A DNA stretch of 64,000 nt, taken from Agrypnia vestita (lineage: Eukaryota; Arthropoda; Insecta; Trichoptera; Phryganeidae). This document shows positions 9,916 through 21,345 of the stretch, piece by piece. Positions within the stretch are counted from its first letter, which is position 1, and each line of letters starts with the position of its first letter. The position numbers were made by a program, and so were the translations under genes. Under the pieces are notes generated by a model. That model was not told where the DNA came from. It made no database searches and saw only the letters and a program-made list of their open reading frames with translations. Where the stretch lies: the NCBI GenBank assembly GCA_016648135.1, contig JADDOH010004214.1, positions 35,231 through 99,230 of the forward strand, read 5' to 3'.

Positions 9916-12900
9916 ATGAGTCAGAAAACAGAAAAACCAGTACTATCAGGTCAACGCATCAAGACCAGAAAAAGAGGTATGAATTTTGACCTTTGATTAC
10001 TTTTCTTTTGTAATGCTTTCATGCGACCGTCTAACATGTGCTCAGAATGTGTATTCGAAACGGTTCAATCTATTTCAAATGCTTTTGCCAACAAACCTCA
10101 ATTTTGATTTACCCAAAGTTTGTGCACACATTCTTTTAATTAATAAAATTTTAAAAATAAGGTATGTGTTTACTTGCATATTTTAGTAGGATGTTCGAAT
10201 AGGAAGACACTAATACGCTATTATAAAATATAAATACATTTTCATAAGGAAATTTTGATTATTAGTATTGGATAATGTGCCCCAAATTTATTGTTGATTA
10301 ATAACCCTTGTTCTTGCAATTGTTTCATCACTGGCTTGATGTTGCAACATTTCAAATGTTTCGCAGCACGCATGCGGTGCAACTTATCACAACTTATAAA
10401 TTAATTGCTATTAGAACATTTCTTTAACAAGCATTTCGATTGGAAGGTAAGCAAAAAATATATAGAAAAGGTGCTTTGTCTTTCGAACTTTGTCGCTCAA
10501 TGTGAATTGCGCGGAGTGTTCAATGCGGTTAACAAAAATTAATTCAATTTGTTAGTGGAAGGCATCCGCGCAGTTTAATTAGAAACTATTAGCAATCTTA
10601 GAACAATATGTGTACACCTAACCCCGAATCGGGACATGTGATGGATACTTACAAGTATCAATCCAAACTACACAAATCAAGCACATTGCGAAACTATCAA
10701 ACAAATTCTCTATATAAAATAAATAAACATTATTGATTATTTGATGAAAATTGTTTTAATTTCAGTTTGCAGTTATTTTAACTCTACAAATTTATATATC
10801 AATAATCAATCATATTCGGTTAGTAGGTTATCTTTCCAGACTTTGCCCAGTTTCCTTAACTTTTGATATTATAGAAGAACTGTGAAAGTCCAACTGAATT
10901 TTTATTTTATTAATTTGTACAAAAGCTGGCAGCAGATAAATTATCACTTATAGTATTGAACGACAAAAGCATTGCCATCTACAAGTTATCAAAAGGTCAG
11001 CTCTGTGTCCCCATTCCTATACCCTGACTTGTCTGATTTACTAGTCTAGATGCATTATTCCACCTGGTCAAACTAAAATAAACACGCTCTATTAATTTAT
11101 AGTAAATTGCAACTGTAGGAAGCCCTTTACTATTTTTAATCCATCGTTAATTTTGGCGTATTACTTCTCTTTCGGGATTTATTCAAGAGTCACTCTTCCA
11201 TTTAAAGATCCTTCGTACCGTACACTTGTATATCATCAACACCATCGGCACTCTTGGCCCTACAACCCCTGGTGGGTCTCGGCCTACTCAAGAGTCTTCC
11301 TCCACTCATCTCGGTTTAGTGCCAGCTCTCCACTTCAGAAGCTCCAAGGCAATATGTCTTTGAGGACGTTGTCGCTCCATATTAATTTTGGTCTTCCTAA
11401 GCTTTTGTGTATATTTAAGCTAATTTTTTTTAAATTATTTTACCCACAATGACACCACTTTTAGCAGATTATCGTTTTTTGTAATACACTAAAAGAAGAA
11501 ATAAAAATATTCTTAATTTTGTGACAATTACAACTAGAAAATAAAAATAAAAATATTCCTCCCGTCATCTGTGCAAAGTCACATTTCAATCAATAAGCTG
11601 TAAAGAATGTATTTTCATATATTACAAGGTCTATAACATTTGACTTACTTACCATCACGCCGTTTCCTCATGGGGGTAAGCAGAGGGGATTCTTCTGTCC
11701 TGACATAAAACTCATCCACATACATAGATTTTCGCATGCAAACTCAATGGTTGTTGAGGCTTCTAACGGGACCATCTTCCAGTATCTGGATAATCTGGTC
11801 GTGCCACGTCTTCCACGGTCGGCCTCTCTTTCTGGCACCGTCAACACTCTTGTTATATATCTTACCATTCTTTCCTCATTCATTCAACATGCCCGAACCA
11901 CTTGAACGACCCTTTTTAAAAAATTTATTATGATAATACCTTACTCTTTCTATCACAATTCTTCCATAAAGTTTGCCAACCGAGCTTAAAAGACTGATTG
12001 CCCTGTAGTTCCTGCATTCCACTCTCGACCCTTTACCCATGTAGAGAGGCATATTAACTGCTCTCCTCCAGTCTAAAGGGGTGCAGCTCTCCTTCAAACA
12101 TTGATTAAGGAGTGCATGAAATCACGAAATTACTAATGGGCCACCAGCCTTGATATATAACATTTGAAAACCTAGAAAAATCACCTATCCAAAAAAACTT
12201 ATGCAATAAAAAAAAATAGCAAGCATTGTCCCGGTTGCTGGACATTTAGGAAAATGTAATTATCCATGTGACATGTATTCATGAGACCAGTTTTGCATTT
12301 CCACCAGATGAAAAGGAAAAATATGACCCCACGGGCTTCCGTGACCTCGTCATTGCTGGTCTCGATAAAGCGGGACACGATCCTGAGGCCATCTTCAAAT
12401 TCCTAGATGCCTTCGGGTCCAAGCAGGACTACCGGCGCTATGGAGAGGCGCTGTTTGATATTCTCATAGCTGGTGGACTGCTCGGTAAGTAGGCCTCACA
12501 TTTTATGCCATTCTTACCAAGTATGTACCCTTAGGGCCGGTTGTTTCAAGTTGGATTAAAGTAAGCATTCGTTTAAAGCATAGATTTTTACGTTCTCCAC
12601 CAATCAGATGATTCGTTTTCGTAAATATCTATGCTTTAAACGAACACTTATTTTAATCTAACTTGAAACAACCGGCCCTTAGTGCATTAGTTACATTATA
12701 ACACTTGTGACCATGCAACTCATTGTGTTAATATTTTGCAGATAATGATAAAATTATATAATTAAAATGATGAAAACAAGGCTAGAGTCCTGATATCATG
12801 ACGACACAACCTTTCGTTCGTTTTTTTCTGATCAATGTTCACTCAAATTTACAATATGATTCGAAAAGCTGTCGCCTTATTAGTATTTGTTTTATCCAAC

Positions 12901-15900
12901 AGTTCCGGGCGGATCTATTTCTCTAGATGGCGAGAAACCACACACAGACACCTGCATATTCTGCTCCAGTGCAGATATGGAGGCTATGCGTAATTTTGAA
13001 CAGGTGAGATATTTATTCCATACAGCTTCAACTATTAACTGTACGGGAATGGTAATATTCGACTGTACAGGCACTCAAATTAGAACTGGTTTCATAATTT
13101 GATGTGAAGCTAGTGTCCGTGATGTGCAATATAAATGCTGGAATATATCCTTTTAACTGTCTCTCTGTGGCATCTTGATTCCTAATGTTCCATACATTCA
13201 CTCAATATTGTCAGATTCTCCCCCATCCTGTGGTTCCAACATTACAATCCTGCTTCTTGCCTTTCAGGTTTTCATTAAAATGATGAGGCGGTACAAATAT
13301 TTAGAAAAAATGTTTGAAGATGAAATGAAGAAGGTCCTTGTATTTATCAAAGGGTTTGATCCCGAACAGAGGATTAAACTCGCTCGGATGACTGCACTAT
13401 GGATCGGTAAGATATACGACCCCCTTTTTGCTACCTTCCTTGGCTTGTGCGCTTAATTAGAACTGATTTGATATCTCGATTGTGGGATCAGTGTTGGAAA
13501 GTGCTAAATTAATTGTGGAACGATCCTACTGGTGATGACCCTTTGAATTCATTGGTTCCTAAAGTTCCACACATTGATTTCATTACAAATCACAACAAAT
13601 TTCATTTCATATAATATGCATTATTTATTAAAAAAAAATTATCATTCATTTAATTGTTAAATTTAAATACTGTTTGATTATTGCAGGAAATGGATCTGTA
13701 CCGCCCTCGGTGTTACTGGTGCTTATAAATGAGCATTTGATTAAGGATAATATGGCTTTAGATTTCCTTATTGAAGTGTTCACCACATATAAGCAGGAGA
13801 AGGGCATGTCTAGTTTAACCACTGCTCTGAAGAAGGGACAAATTGAAGGAAGGTGAGTTTAAAATCCACAATGTTCTCGTTTAGTCACGGGGACTGTTCC
13901 CATGGACATCTTTTCTCACTGAATTATTTGTTAATAGTGAGGCTTGAACTCGGGAGATAATAATATAGCCACCATACTGGCATTCATTTCCTTTTGCGGT
14001 GAATGTTATCAAGCGTGTGCTAATAATTATAAATATATTAATATTCAATTAGATAGGTAATAAATAAATAAAAATTATGGTACCTTAAATAAAATTAATG
14101 GTACCTTAAATAAAATTAATGTCAATTTTAAAAATCAGCACTATGTCAACAGATTTTGAGAGATTAGAGAAATCGTACTGAGTAATATGAATCACATCAA
14201 TTGTGAATCATTTTAAATTGCTTACTAGAAATTTCCAACTTATCATATTTCCTGGTATATATTATAGTGTAGATAAAGATACATATACATAATTCACATT
14301 AATTGGGCTCTGCACGATTCATAAATGATACACTAGAATAGTAGCAACTCTAATGCTTGTAATTTGAAATAATTGTCACCACTTGTATCTGAAAATACAA
14401 AACGACTTTCTCTAAATAAATCAATACATTTTGAGTTAATATTTTGTAACTTTTCACTCCAGCTCTTGGGTATATCGTTATGAAACTCTGACTATACCAA
14501 ATAGTCTTCATTCCTAATAAGGTTTTGTGCAGATTTGTTGCTGAGTATGAGAATTATTATATGAAATCATGTTTGTTTTCCATTCCAGATTAATGGAGTT
14601 TGTCCCCGCTAATAAACGAACAGAGGAATACTTCATAAACCTCTTCTCAGAAAAGGAGCTCGGCGACGTGGTGCGGCTCCATAAGGCTCAGGCCAGTCAA
14701 GAGGCTCGCCGAGACCTCACACAGGTAATAAGACATATCTGTGATAAAAGTTGCGTTGCACTTAATTAGAACTGGTTCAATATTTTGATTGTGGAACCAG
14801 TGTTGGAAAGTGCAATATTAAATGTGAAACAATCCTACTGATGATAACCTTTTGAAGTCATTGGTTCCTAACGTTTCAAACATTCCTTCTAATATTCAAA
14901 TTATTTTACATTCTCTGTCTTTAAAATTAAATGTATACTCACTTTTTATTCTTACACTTTATTTTTCAGATCCTTATGGATGACTTGGCTGATAATAAAC
15001 CTCTCCGAGAAACAATAACAGATCTTAAGGAGATGGCACAGAAGAGCAACATTCCTGAACACGAAATAGTTGCTGTGGTGCGTAAATTTTGTTACCCTTT
15101 TAGAAATGCAATCTAAAGATTAGTGATGAAATGATGAAACTGATGACGAGACTTAGTGGTTTACTGTAGTGCAAGGCCAGTTTTTCAACGAGTATTTTGT
15201 TGTTCTTCTGACTCTGTACGATATCAGTATTCTAACGCTGATGATTCGGCAGTCTGATCTCACTACAACTTAAGCAAATTTAAATTATCTACGATTATTC
15301 CGTTAAAAGGTATACTGCGCAGTTGTACAAATACAATAATGTGTGCTTTTAATTGTTGAAGATATGGACGACGGTAATGTCTGAGACAGAGTGGAACAAA
15401 AAAGAAGAATTGGTGGCGGAGCAAGCGGTGAAGCACCTGCGAGCCCTGACTCCGCTACTCGCGGCTTTCTGCAGTCAGCCCCGCTCTCAGCTGCAGCTAT
15501 TACTTAAAGTACAGGAATTCTGCTACCAAAACATGAACTTCATGAAGGCCTTCCAGAAGATTGTCGTATTGCTTTACAAGAGTAAGTTGTCTCATTTCTA
15601 TATATATCTTCGTATTAGCATTTTTTAATTGTCTCTATTTTTTTATAAAAGTTAATTTGTTATTATTTCTCAATTGTTTGTTTACTTATTTCACATATTT
15701 ACTTACTATTTATTGCTTGGGTGCACTTAATTAGAACTGGTTTAATATTTCAATTGTGGAACCTGTGTTGGAAAGTGCAATATTAAATATGGAACAATCC
15801 TACTAATGACGACCCTTTGAAATCATTGGTTCCTAACGTTTCAGACATTCCCAATTTTTATCACAAAATAAATCACTCGTTTAAAATAGAAAATAATGTC

Positions 15901-16401
15901 TAAATTAATGTTTCCAGCTGATGTAGTATCGGAGGAGGTCATACTGAAATGGTATAAGGAGGGACACTCTGCCAAAGGAAAGATGATGTTTGTGGAACAA
16001 ATGAAGAAATTTGTCGAGTGGCTCCAGAATGCAGAGGAAGGTAGGACCCAATTATTTATGCTTAAATATTGGTGCTGTGATTTTGACAATCTTTAATTCA
16101 CTTCTGAACCCTATGAATACAAAACTACATGTGTCGGTGCACAAAGTAGATTGTTGATACCAATTATGATGAAACGATGACGAGACTGAGTGGCGTGTGG
16201 TGTATCCTAAACACTTGCTTGTCAAGTTATTTGTCTGCAAACTGTTGGGCTGCAGTGCACGCTGGCGGTTATGATTCATGGCGTCTGAATTTTGGTTGAC
16301 CAAGTTGACAATGCAATTTCCAGATATTGTCAATTTTGAATTCAATATTAATGAAAATTATATTATTTTCAGAATCTGAGAGCGGAGAGGAAGAAGATTA
16401 A
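9916..16401 (+). CDS. kra: eIF5-mimic protein / BZW family (krasavietz), ten coding exons
   Basis: Coding exons are 9916-9976, 12308-12484, 12903-13003, 13268-13406, 13687-13852, 14589-14724, 14970-15077, 15362-15581, 15918-16040 and 16373-16401. All junctions have GT-AG and join in frame to 419 aa plus stop, the length of animal BZW2. The protein starts [24 protein letters not shown]-type helices follow ([37 protein letters not shown]). The C-terminal W2 domain (about residues 250-415) ends [19 protein letters not shown] with its aromatic/acidic boxes. By homology the protein binds eIF2 and eIF3, competes with eIF5, tightens start-codon choice and affects ATF4-type translation. The exon 8 donor was set at 15077/15078 because it keeps VAV-IWTTVM. 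At least six introns carry candidate small RNA genes, and introns 2 and 3 carry transposon fragments. Confidence 0.95.
11640..12110 (-). pseudogene. LINE fragments in kra intron 2
   Basis: On the minus strand an RT block ([29 protein letters not shown]; about 12097-11900) is followed directly by the C-terminal block (WKMVPLEAS, with frameshifts) down to 11640. The rest of the RT between them is missing, so this copy has an internal deletion. It belongs to the same family as 51595-51820 and is antisense to kra. Confidence 0.75.
12531..12681. repeat. PIF/Harbinger-like MITE in kra intron 3
   Basis: Inverted arms start GGGCCGGTTGTTTCAAG (12534) and end with the complement CTTGAAACAACCGGCCC (12678), flanked by TTA on both sides (12531-12533 and 12679-12681). 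A 3-bp TTA duplication and GGGCC ends are hallmarks of Harbinger-type MITEs. Relatives occur at 36926-37175. Confidence 0.82.
12763..12846 (+). ncRNA. Candidate box C/D snoRNA in kra intron 3
   Basis: Boxes occur in canonical order on the sense strand: C ATGATGA (12767-12773), D' CTGA (12790-12793), C' ATGACGA (12798-12804) and D CTGA (12838-12841). The spacing fits a guide of about 16 nt before D'. I see no clear terminal stem, and boxes this short can occur by chance in AT-rich introns. The case is strengthened by the neighbouring snoRNA-like elements in the same gene. Confidence 0.4.
13071..13199 (+). ncRNA. Candidate box H/ACA snoRNA, kra intron 4
   Basis: This is the most diverged of four related intronic elements. 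The outer stem is GCAC/GTGC. The inner stem ACTGGTTTCA/TGAAGCTAGT pairs over ten positions, counting G-U pairs. The H box is ATATAA. The second hairpin is closed by TGGAA/TTCCA, and ACA (13194-13196) is followed by three bases. The length of 129 nt matches the others (128 nt). By family knowledge such RNAs guide pseudouridylation of rRNA or snRNA with dyskerin. The guide loops differ somewhat from the other three, so the target may differ. Confidence 0.62.
13449..13576 (+). ncRNA. Candidate box H/ACA snoRNA, kra intron 5
   Basis: This 128-nt element has an outer stem GCGCTT/AAGTGC and inner stem ACTGAT/ATCAGT, where the intron 7 copy has ACTGGT/ACCAGT, a compensated change. The H box is AAATTA. 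The second hairpin is closed by TGGAAC/GTTCCA, again compensated against TGAAAC/GTTTCA in the intron 7 copy. ACA (13571-13573) stands three bases from the end. The pocket strands AATTAGA and GTTGGA are the same as in the intron 7 and 9 copies, so these three would guide the same site. Confidence 0.75.
14758..14885 (+). ncRNA. Candidate box H/ACA snoRNA, kra intron 7
   Basis: This copy is the best example of the group. The first hairpin is GCACTT-AATTAGA-ACTGGTTC, loop, then GAACCAGT-GTTGGA-AAGTGC: two stems around an internal loop like a pseudouridylation pocket. The hinge contains ATATTA, which fits the H box ANANNA. The second hairpin is closed by TGAAAC/GTTTCA with an inner AACC/GGTT stem. 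ACA (14880-14882) is exactly three bases before the end. It is 128 nt long and in the sense orientation, 33 bases after the donor of its 245-bp intron. Confidence 0.8.
15121..15265 (+). ncRNA. Candidate box C/D snoRNA, kra intron 8
   Basis: The possible terminal stem TAGTGA (15121-15126) and TCACTA (15260-15265) encloses C ATGATGA (15131-15137) and D CTGA (15254-15257). A C'-like CTGATGA lies near 15238-15244, and a degenerate D' (CTTA) follows the segment GATGACGAGA. That segment, the C box and the D box are shared with the intron 10 element. At 145 nt it is long for a C/D RNA. Conservation between two introns of one gene is the main support. Confidence 0.5.
15723..15850 (+). ncRNA. Candidate box H/ACA snoRNA, kra intron 9
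   Basis: This 128-nt element is over 80% identical to the intron 7 copy by eye. The outer stem GCACTT/AAGTGC, H box ATATTA, second-hairpin stem TGGAAC/GTTTCA (one G-U pair) and ACA (15845-15847) are all kept. The inner stem of hairpin 1 has one mismatch. The pocket strands match those of introns 5 and 7. Confidence 0.75.
16159..16296 (+). ncRNA. Candidate box C/D snoRNA, kra intron 10
   Basis: Terminal stem ACCAA (16159-16163) with TTGGT (16292-16296), C ATGATGA (16166-16172), D' CTGA (16186-16189) directly after the guide-like AACGATGACGAGA, a degenerate C' (TATGATT, near 16270), and D CTGA (16285-16288). The shared stretches with intron 8 are the boxes and the sequence before D', the parts expected to be conserved in a guide RNA. 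Confidence 0.5.
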
Positions 16402-16496
16402 ATTAGTCAGCGTACGAGGATCTAATACGTGCGGCGTATTATCATTATTTATTTTAATACATTTTTCACTGGATGAACATATATTATTTTTTTATA

Positions 16497-16502
16497 ATAA
16501 AA
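16497..16502 (+). promoter_or_regulatory. Nearest poly(A) signal of kra
   Basis: AATAAA lies about 95 bases past the kra stop. Further AATAAA motifs occur downstream, so longer 3' UTRs are possible. Confidence 0.5.
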
Positions 16503-18545
16503 CGATATTGATAATATCTACACTGGGTTTTTTATCAGGAAATTTTTCCACAGCGAGCATTAGTGAGTTATATTATTTAGACACTCGCAATTGTCTTCAC
16601 AATAATTATGCCCCTGACAATTGAGCATGCGCGAGAGTGCTGAACAAATTTCACACAGGGAACAGTGAAAAATTCTATGTTGTATTCAATAGTTTTATAT
16701 CTGATGCAGTATTAATTAATCAATTTGGAAGTACTTTTATCGTCTTCCAATACAATTCATTATTTATAAGTGCAATTTTACTGTAGTTAAACAAATTATT
16801 TTATAATTCATTTTATGGACCATGGAAGAACTTCAATTCTTTGTTTTCATTCCCCTTGGAATTGTGTCAGTTCGAATACATTTTAATGAGTGTTTACAAA
16901 TAGTTAAAAAAATATATATATTATATGTGAAAACGACGCATTTATGGCAAAAATCTGAGAACATTTGATGAGAGCCATTTGTCGCTGCTCCGATAATTAT
17001 GAAAATATCAGAACCATCGAATCATTTACATTTAAATAAAAAATGCTACATGGTGTAGGTTCCCTGTTAACTACTTATACCATTATGTTAATATTAAATC
17101 CATTTATTTCACCATTTTTATAATAAAAGTCATGCGACTAATAAACCAGGAATACCTTCTGACATTTTGTTTCTTTTATTTTATTTATCCCCAAACCTTT
17201 ATTAAAACCAACCTTGCTGGGATGTTTGAATTTTCTACTAGAAAAATTATTATTATTGTTTCAAATTGATGGTCCCTATGTAAACCAAGGCATCTACAAA
17301 AAAGCAATTTTGCAGGAGAGCTGTTTGAAGTTTTAGTTTGTTCACATTTCTTCACTTTTGTCTAAAAGTAAACATTTTTTTAAGTTTTGTATTGGAGAGT
17401 AGAATATTTTCTAAGTAATGGCACAATAATCAAAAATGCATTTTCGGCAGATGTTCAAGTTTATGTAGGGTCTGTCGATATCATCTCTGGAAAAACTTCA
17501 GCTAAGTATCATATTATCAAGATTGAATTGCATTATGGATGGCGTGGCGCAAATGCTTTTAATAATGAGGTCCAAAATATAAGGTCAGTGCAGCTTTGTC
17601 ATTTTTGTGTGGCCATACAAAAATAATTGAATACATGACATCTTTTTCCTTCTACTTGGGTCAGTGGCTAATTCTTTGGATGAGGTGCTTATTAAATGCA
17701 GTTTGGAAAATTGTACAATTTTTTAACATTAATTTTTGCAATATTTGTAACCATATACAGTTAATTTCACATTCAAAATGAAGTCTAATGAATTTAAAAA
17801 ATTATATTATGTGCGTAATGGTAAAAATTCTAAATATGATTGATGTTTGATATTTTAATCATTTAGTCAAAAGTTTTTAGAAGTACCGAAAATAGTACAA
17901 AAGGATATTGTAGTATTTCATCTTAAGACATTTAGTTTTATTACAAATGCATTTTTCTGATCACAATTTTAGCTATATCAACTTTGTTTGACTTCTCTTT
18001 CTAATAATATTTGACTTGAAAGTAATCACCTAATGACAACTGTAATCAATCAGAGGAATGAGTTATTTCTAAAAAAAGTCTGACTAGTATATTTAAAGTG
18101 TCAAAAAGTATTTAATTAATTAAACAAGGATCTGCTGGAGACTAACAAAACTGAGCTTCATCACAAAGATTGGTTTTGGAGTTTTAAAGAGATAATTTAA
18201 GAAAATTCCATTGTGAGAGCGAGACCTGACATAAGTTATTAGCCACATTATAAAAAGGCTTAAAACCGAGTCTTCGGGTGAATTGATTTTGAAAGAATAA
18301 CAAAAACTTGTATATGTGCTTATTAAAAGCAAAAATGTAGCACATTTCCCATAACTGCATAATGTAAAGTACAAGACTTTTTTTAACAACATTCTTTTCT
18401 TTTCCTGTGCAAGGAGATTTAAAAATTGCATTGTCAACCAATATACTATAAAAATTGTCTGTAAAATGCTTGTCTTACAGAGTTACTTTATGGCGTTCAG
18501 ATAATATTCTATTTACTTTAAGATAAAGATGTATTAGATCCCTCC
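16503..18545. other. AT-rich region downstream of kra, unassigned
   Basis: This region may include an extended 3' UTR. No recognisable transposon protein or conserved exon was found. It is unusually poor in repeats compared with the rest of the window. Confidence 0.35.
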
Positions 18546-18832
18546 AAGTGCCTTTCACACATTCACCGGGTAATCGGTGCCGATTTCTTGGTCTCATATT
18601 GAGCTTTCAGACGGCCCAATCTTGTATTGAGTGGCGTGTAAACCGTTGACATGAGTGCTCTCCTCATGGTTGTACCTGGGTGACTAGCCGCTAGCACATT
18701 AAAAGATTTCACTACACGACTGTGTGTGCAGGATAAAAAGAGCCAGTGCATATAAAAGCTCTGTACTTGACCAACAGGTGGTGTACCTGGTGTCGACTAC
18801 CCGGCAATTGGAATGTGTGAAAATGCTCTAAA
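18546..18832. repeat. Short inverted-repeat element (MITE-like)
   Basis: The left end reads GCCTTTCACACATTC with GGGTAATCGGTGCC after it. The right end, read in reverse, gives GCATTTTCACACATTC and then GCCGGGTAGTCGACACC. Imperfect 40-bp inverted ends enclose about 200 bp of higher-GC unique sequence. No clear target duplication was found, so the superfamily is not assigned. Confidence 0.6.
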
Positions 18833-21255
18833 ACTATGAATTTCTTTTTTTTTCAAATCGTTTAACGAATAGAGCAAATTCACATTAAAGTTCTTCTTTG
18901 AATATACATCATATTAAAAATATTGAATATCTTTTTTATCATTATGTATATTTATTTCTTTTTTAGTCTATCCATGTTAATACCATCTCAATAATAGATA
19001 GTAGTAGTAAAATAATATAAGTTAAAAACACAGTGTAACAAATAATGGAGAAATTGTATTAAATAGGAAAGGAATAGCTCAATAAATGTAATGTATTAAA
19101 ACTCATTTTCATTTGTTGTTATCTTACAAATAGGTATTCTAGTTAGCACTCTTAATTTTAATTAGAAATAAGTTTAGATAGGAGACATCTGTTTGCATAA
19201 AGTTAGTTTAAATTCAAATAAATTATGATATGTATGGTTAAATAGATATCTATAGTATGAATACTGTTAGAACGCAGTTAATCAGCAGAGAAATGACGTG
19301 ACCTAATACAATATACGGCCAGTTAATTAAGATATTTACCCGAAGTTCTTGATGACTTGTCTTGGGGTAGCGGAAATCTCAGCCTTATTCTTACAGTGAT
19401 CATACTAAACATCTGCATGCATAATTAGAACATATAAAATCATGTAAATTACATTCCCACCTCTAGTATACATAAGATTGTTGTCTACAGAGTTAATGCA
19501 TCTGCGAAAATGTCTTCCCCTTATCAAATACACTGCATCAGTGATTTGTGTTTCTTAACTCTTTGAAAATTTGATTTCTGTTTTTAAATATAAATTTATC
19601 TGACTAAACTAAACTCATTTCCACAAATTTTGATTTTGAGATCAAATGTAAATTAAGATTTTTTTTATAATTGCACAACAGATTTTATTTAATTCTTTCA
19701 TTCAGCCTTTTACTACGCAAGTTATGACGTGAAGTGAGTACCCATATGATGGATTTTCTGTTTGATGCTTTCAATGCTATAATTAAATACATCAACATGA
19801 TTGCTCAATTCATTTTAGAGTTGCACACTAACACTACGTTAAGATCTTGTGGATATTGTCTCACAAAAATCCAGTATAGGTCACCACCGAGGGTCTTTGT
19901 ACCACTCATGCAAAAATATACATTTCTCTCTCATTTGCACTACAATTGGCTCCATATTAAAGAAGAAGACAGATGATCATACCAAAGCTCTCAGCGATTC
20001 ATTTACCTGGTATCAAAGTTAAATTTGTTGGTATTTTTTTTTATAAAAGAATGTCTGACTGTTTATGAATTTTTTAAATCTGTTTTTGGTAGTTTTGTAT
20101 AGTTAAATTTTAAAAGTCAAAAACATACCTACAATTGTATGATTGCATATACATAGTTACATGCCTTAAATTATTGTTCGTAACTATGATAAAAGATTTG
20201 GAATGTACATACATACTTGTTAGTTATTTGAAAACCATAGTTCTGTTTATCTTATATATTAGTCAGGTCATTCTAATCCTACAATAAACTCTGAAATAAT
20301 ACACTGCCAATAATAAACATGATGATATACATGTTTTACATTTGCATATACATACTGTGTGTTTCCTTTGTAGCACTAATTAAGTATTTCACTTTGCTTG
20401 TAAGTGGATTTTGTACTTTGCATATTGCATGTGTGTTACGCATTGCTGACACTTATACATTTATTGAATCATGAAAACAAAAATAATATTTTTGTAATTG
20501 TTCTTCAGAATTAAATGTTTGTCATTGGATTGATCCAAAATATTGGAAGAGGTTTTGACGTAGTTTGTATTGAATGTTCTTTAGTATCAGGATATTTTGT
20601 GTACCTGTATCTGCAGCAAGATTGATTTACGAGGGCTGTACTTTATAAGCAATTTTGTAATTTAAGGATTCTGGATTGAGAATGTATAATGACATTAAAA
20701 ATATTATTGTTGTTTCACTCAAGTTCATGCAAAATCATTTTACCTGAATCCCTTGAAAAAATATGTTCTGAATATTTTCTGAAAAATCTAAAAGGATGTT
20801 TATTTCTTAAAACAGTCACAACTTCTATTCCTAAACATAAAACTGAACTACGTCATAAGTCAAACTGAAAACGTGGCATTTACTTTTATCGTAATGCATT
20901 TCATACACCTACCAATTCAAATATACCAGATTAAAAAATTCACAAAAATTGCATTGAAACTGTAGGTACGTGCATCTAATCTTCAAATATACATAATTTT
21001 TAATTGACATATACAAAATTATGATTTGCCACATTTAGAAATACACCTTGTCGCTTTTCGGAAGAGATTCGTTCCCAAAATGGTGCAAATCAAAATTTCG
21101 TGTAACAACTAATTTTTTTCTATATAAACATGATTTTTTTGATGAACAAATGATTTTTTTCTATATAAACACATAAAATGTGCGCAATGTGTTCCATGAT
21201 ATAGATATAATAAATTAAAGACGTATTTTAGAGAAGTCAATAGTTTAATAAAAAA
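18833..21255. other. AT-rich unassigned stretch
   Basis: No recognisable gene, RNA or element. Short frames only. Confidence 0.35.
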
Positions 21256-21345
21256 TACAGTAGAACCTGGTTAATGCGAAATTCAAGGGACCCAAAAAAA
21301 CATTTCCAATTATGAGGAACCGGGTTAATTCGATATTCAAGGTAC
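21256..21345. repeat. pogo/Tigger-type terminal sequence
   Basis: TA-CAGTAGAACCTGGTTAAT (TA at 21256-21257) resembles the usual pogo/Tigger terminus. It is followed by a diverged direct repeat (GGAACCGGGTTAATTCGA), a subterminal arrangement known in these elements. I found no matching opposite end nearby, so this is probably a broken copy. Confidence 0.55.
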
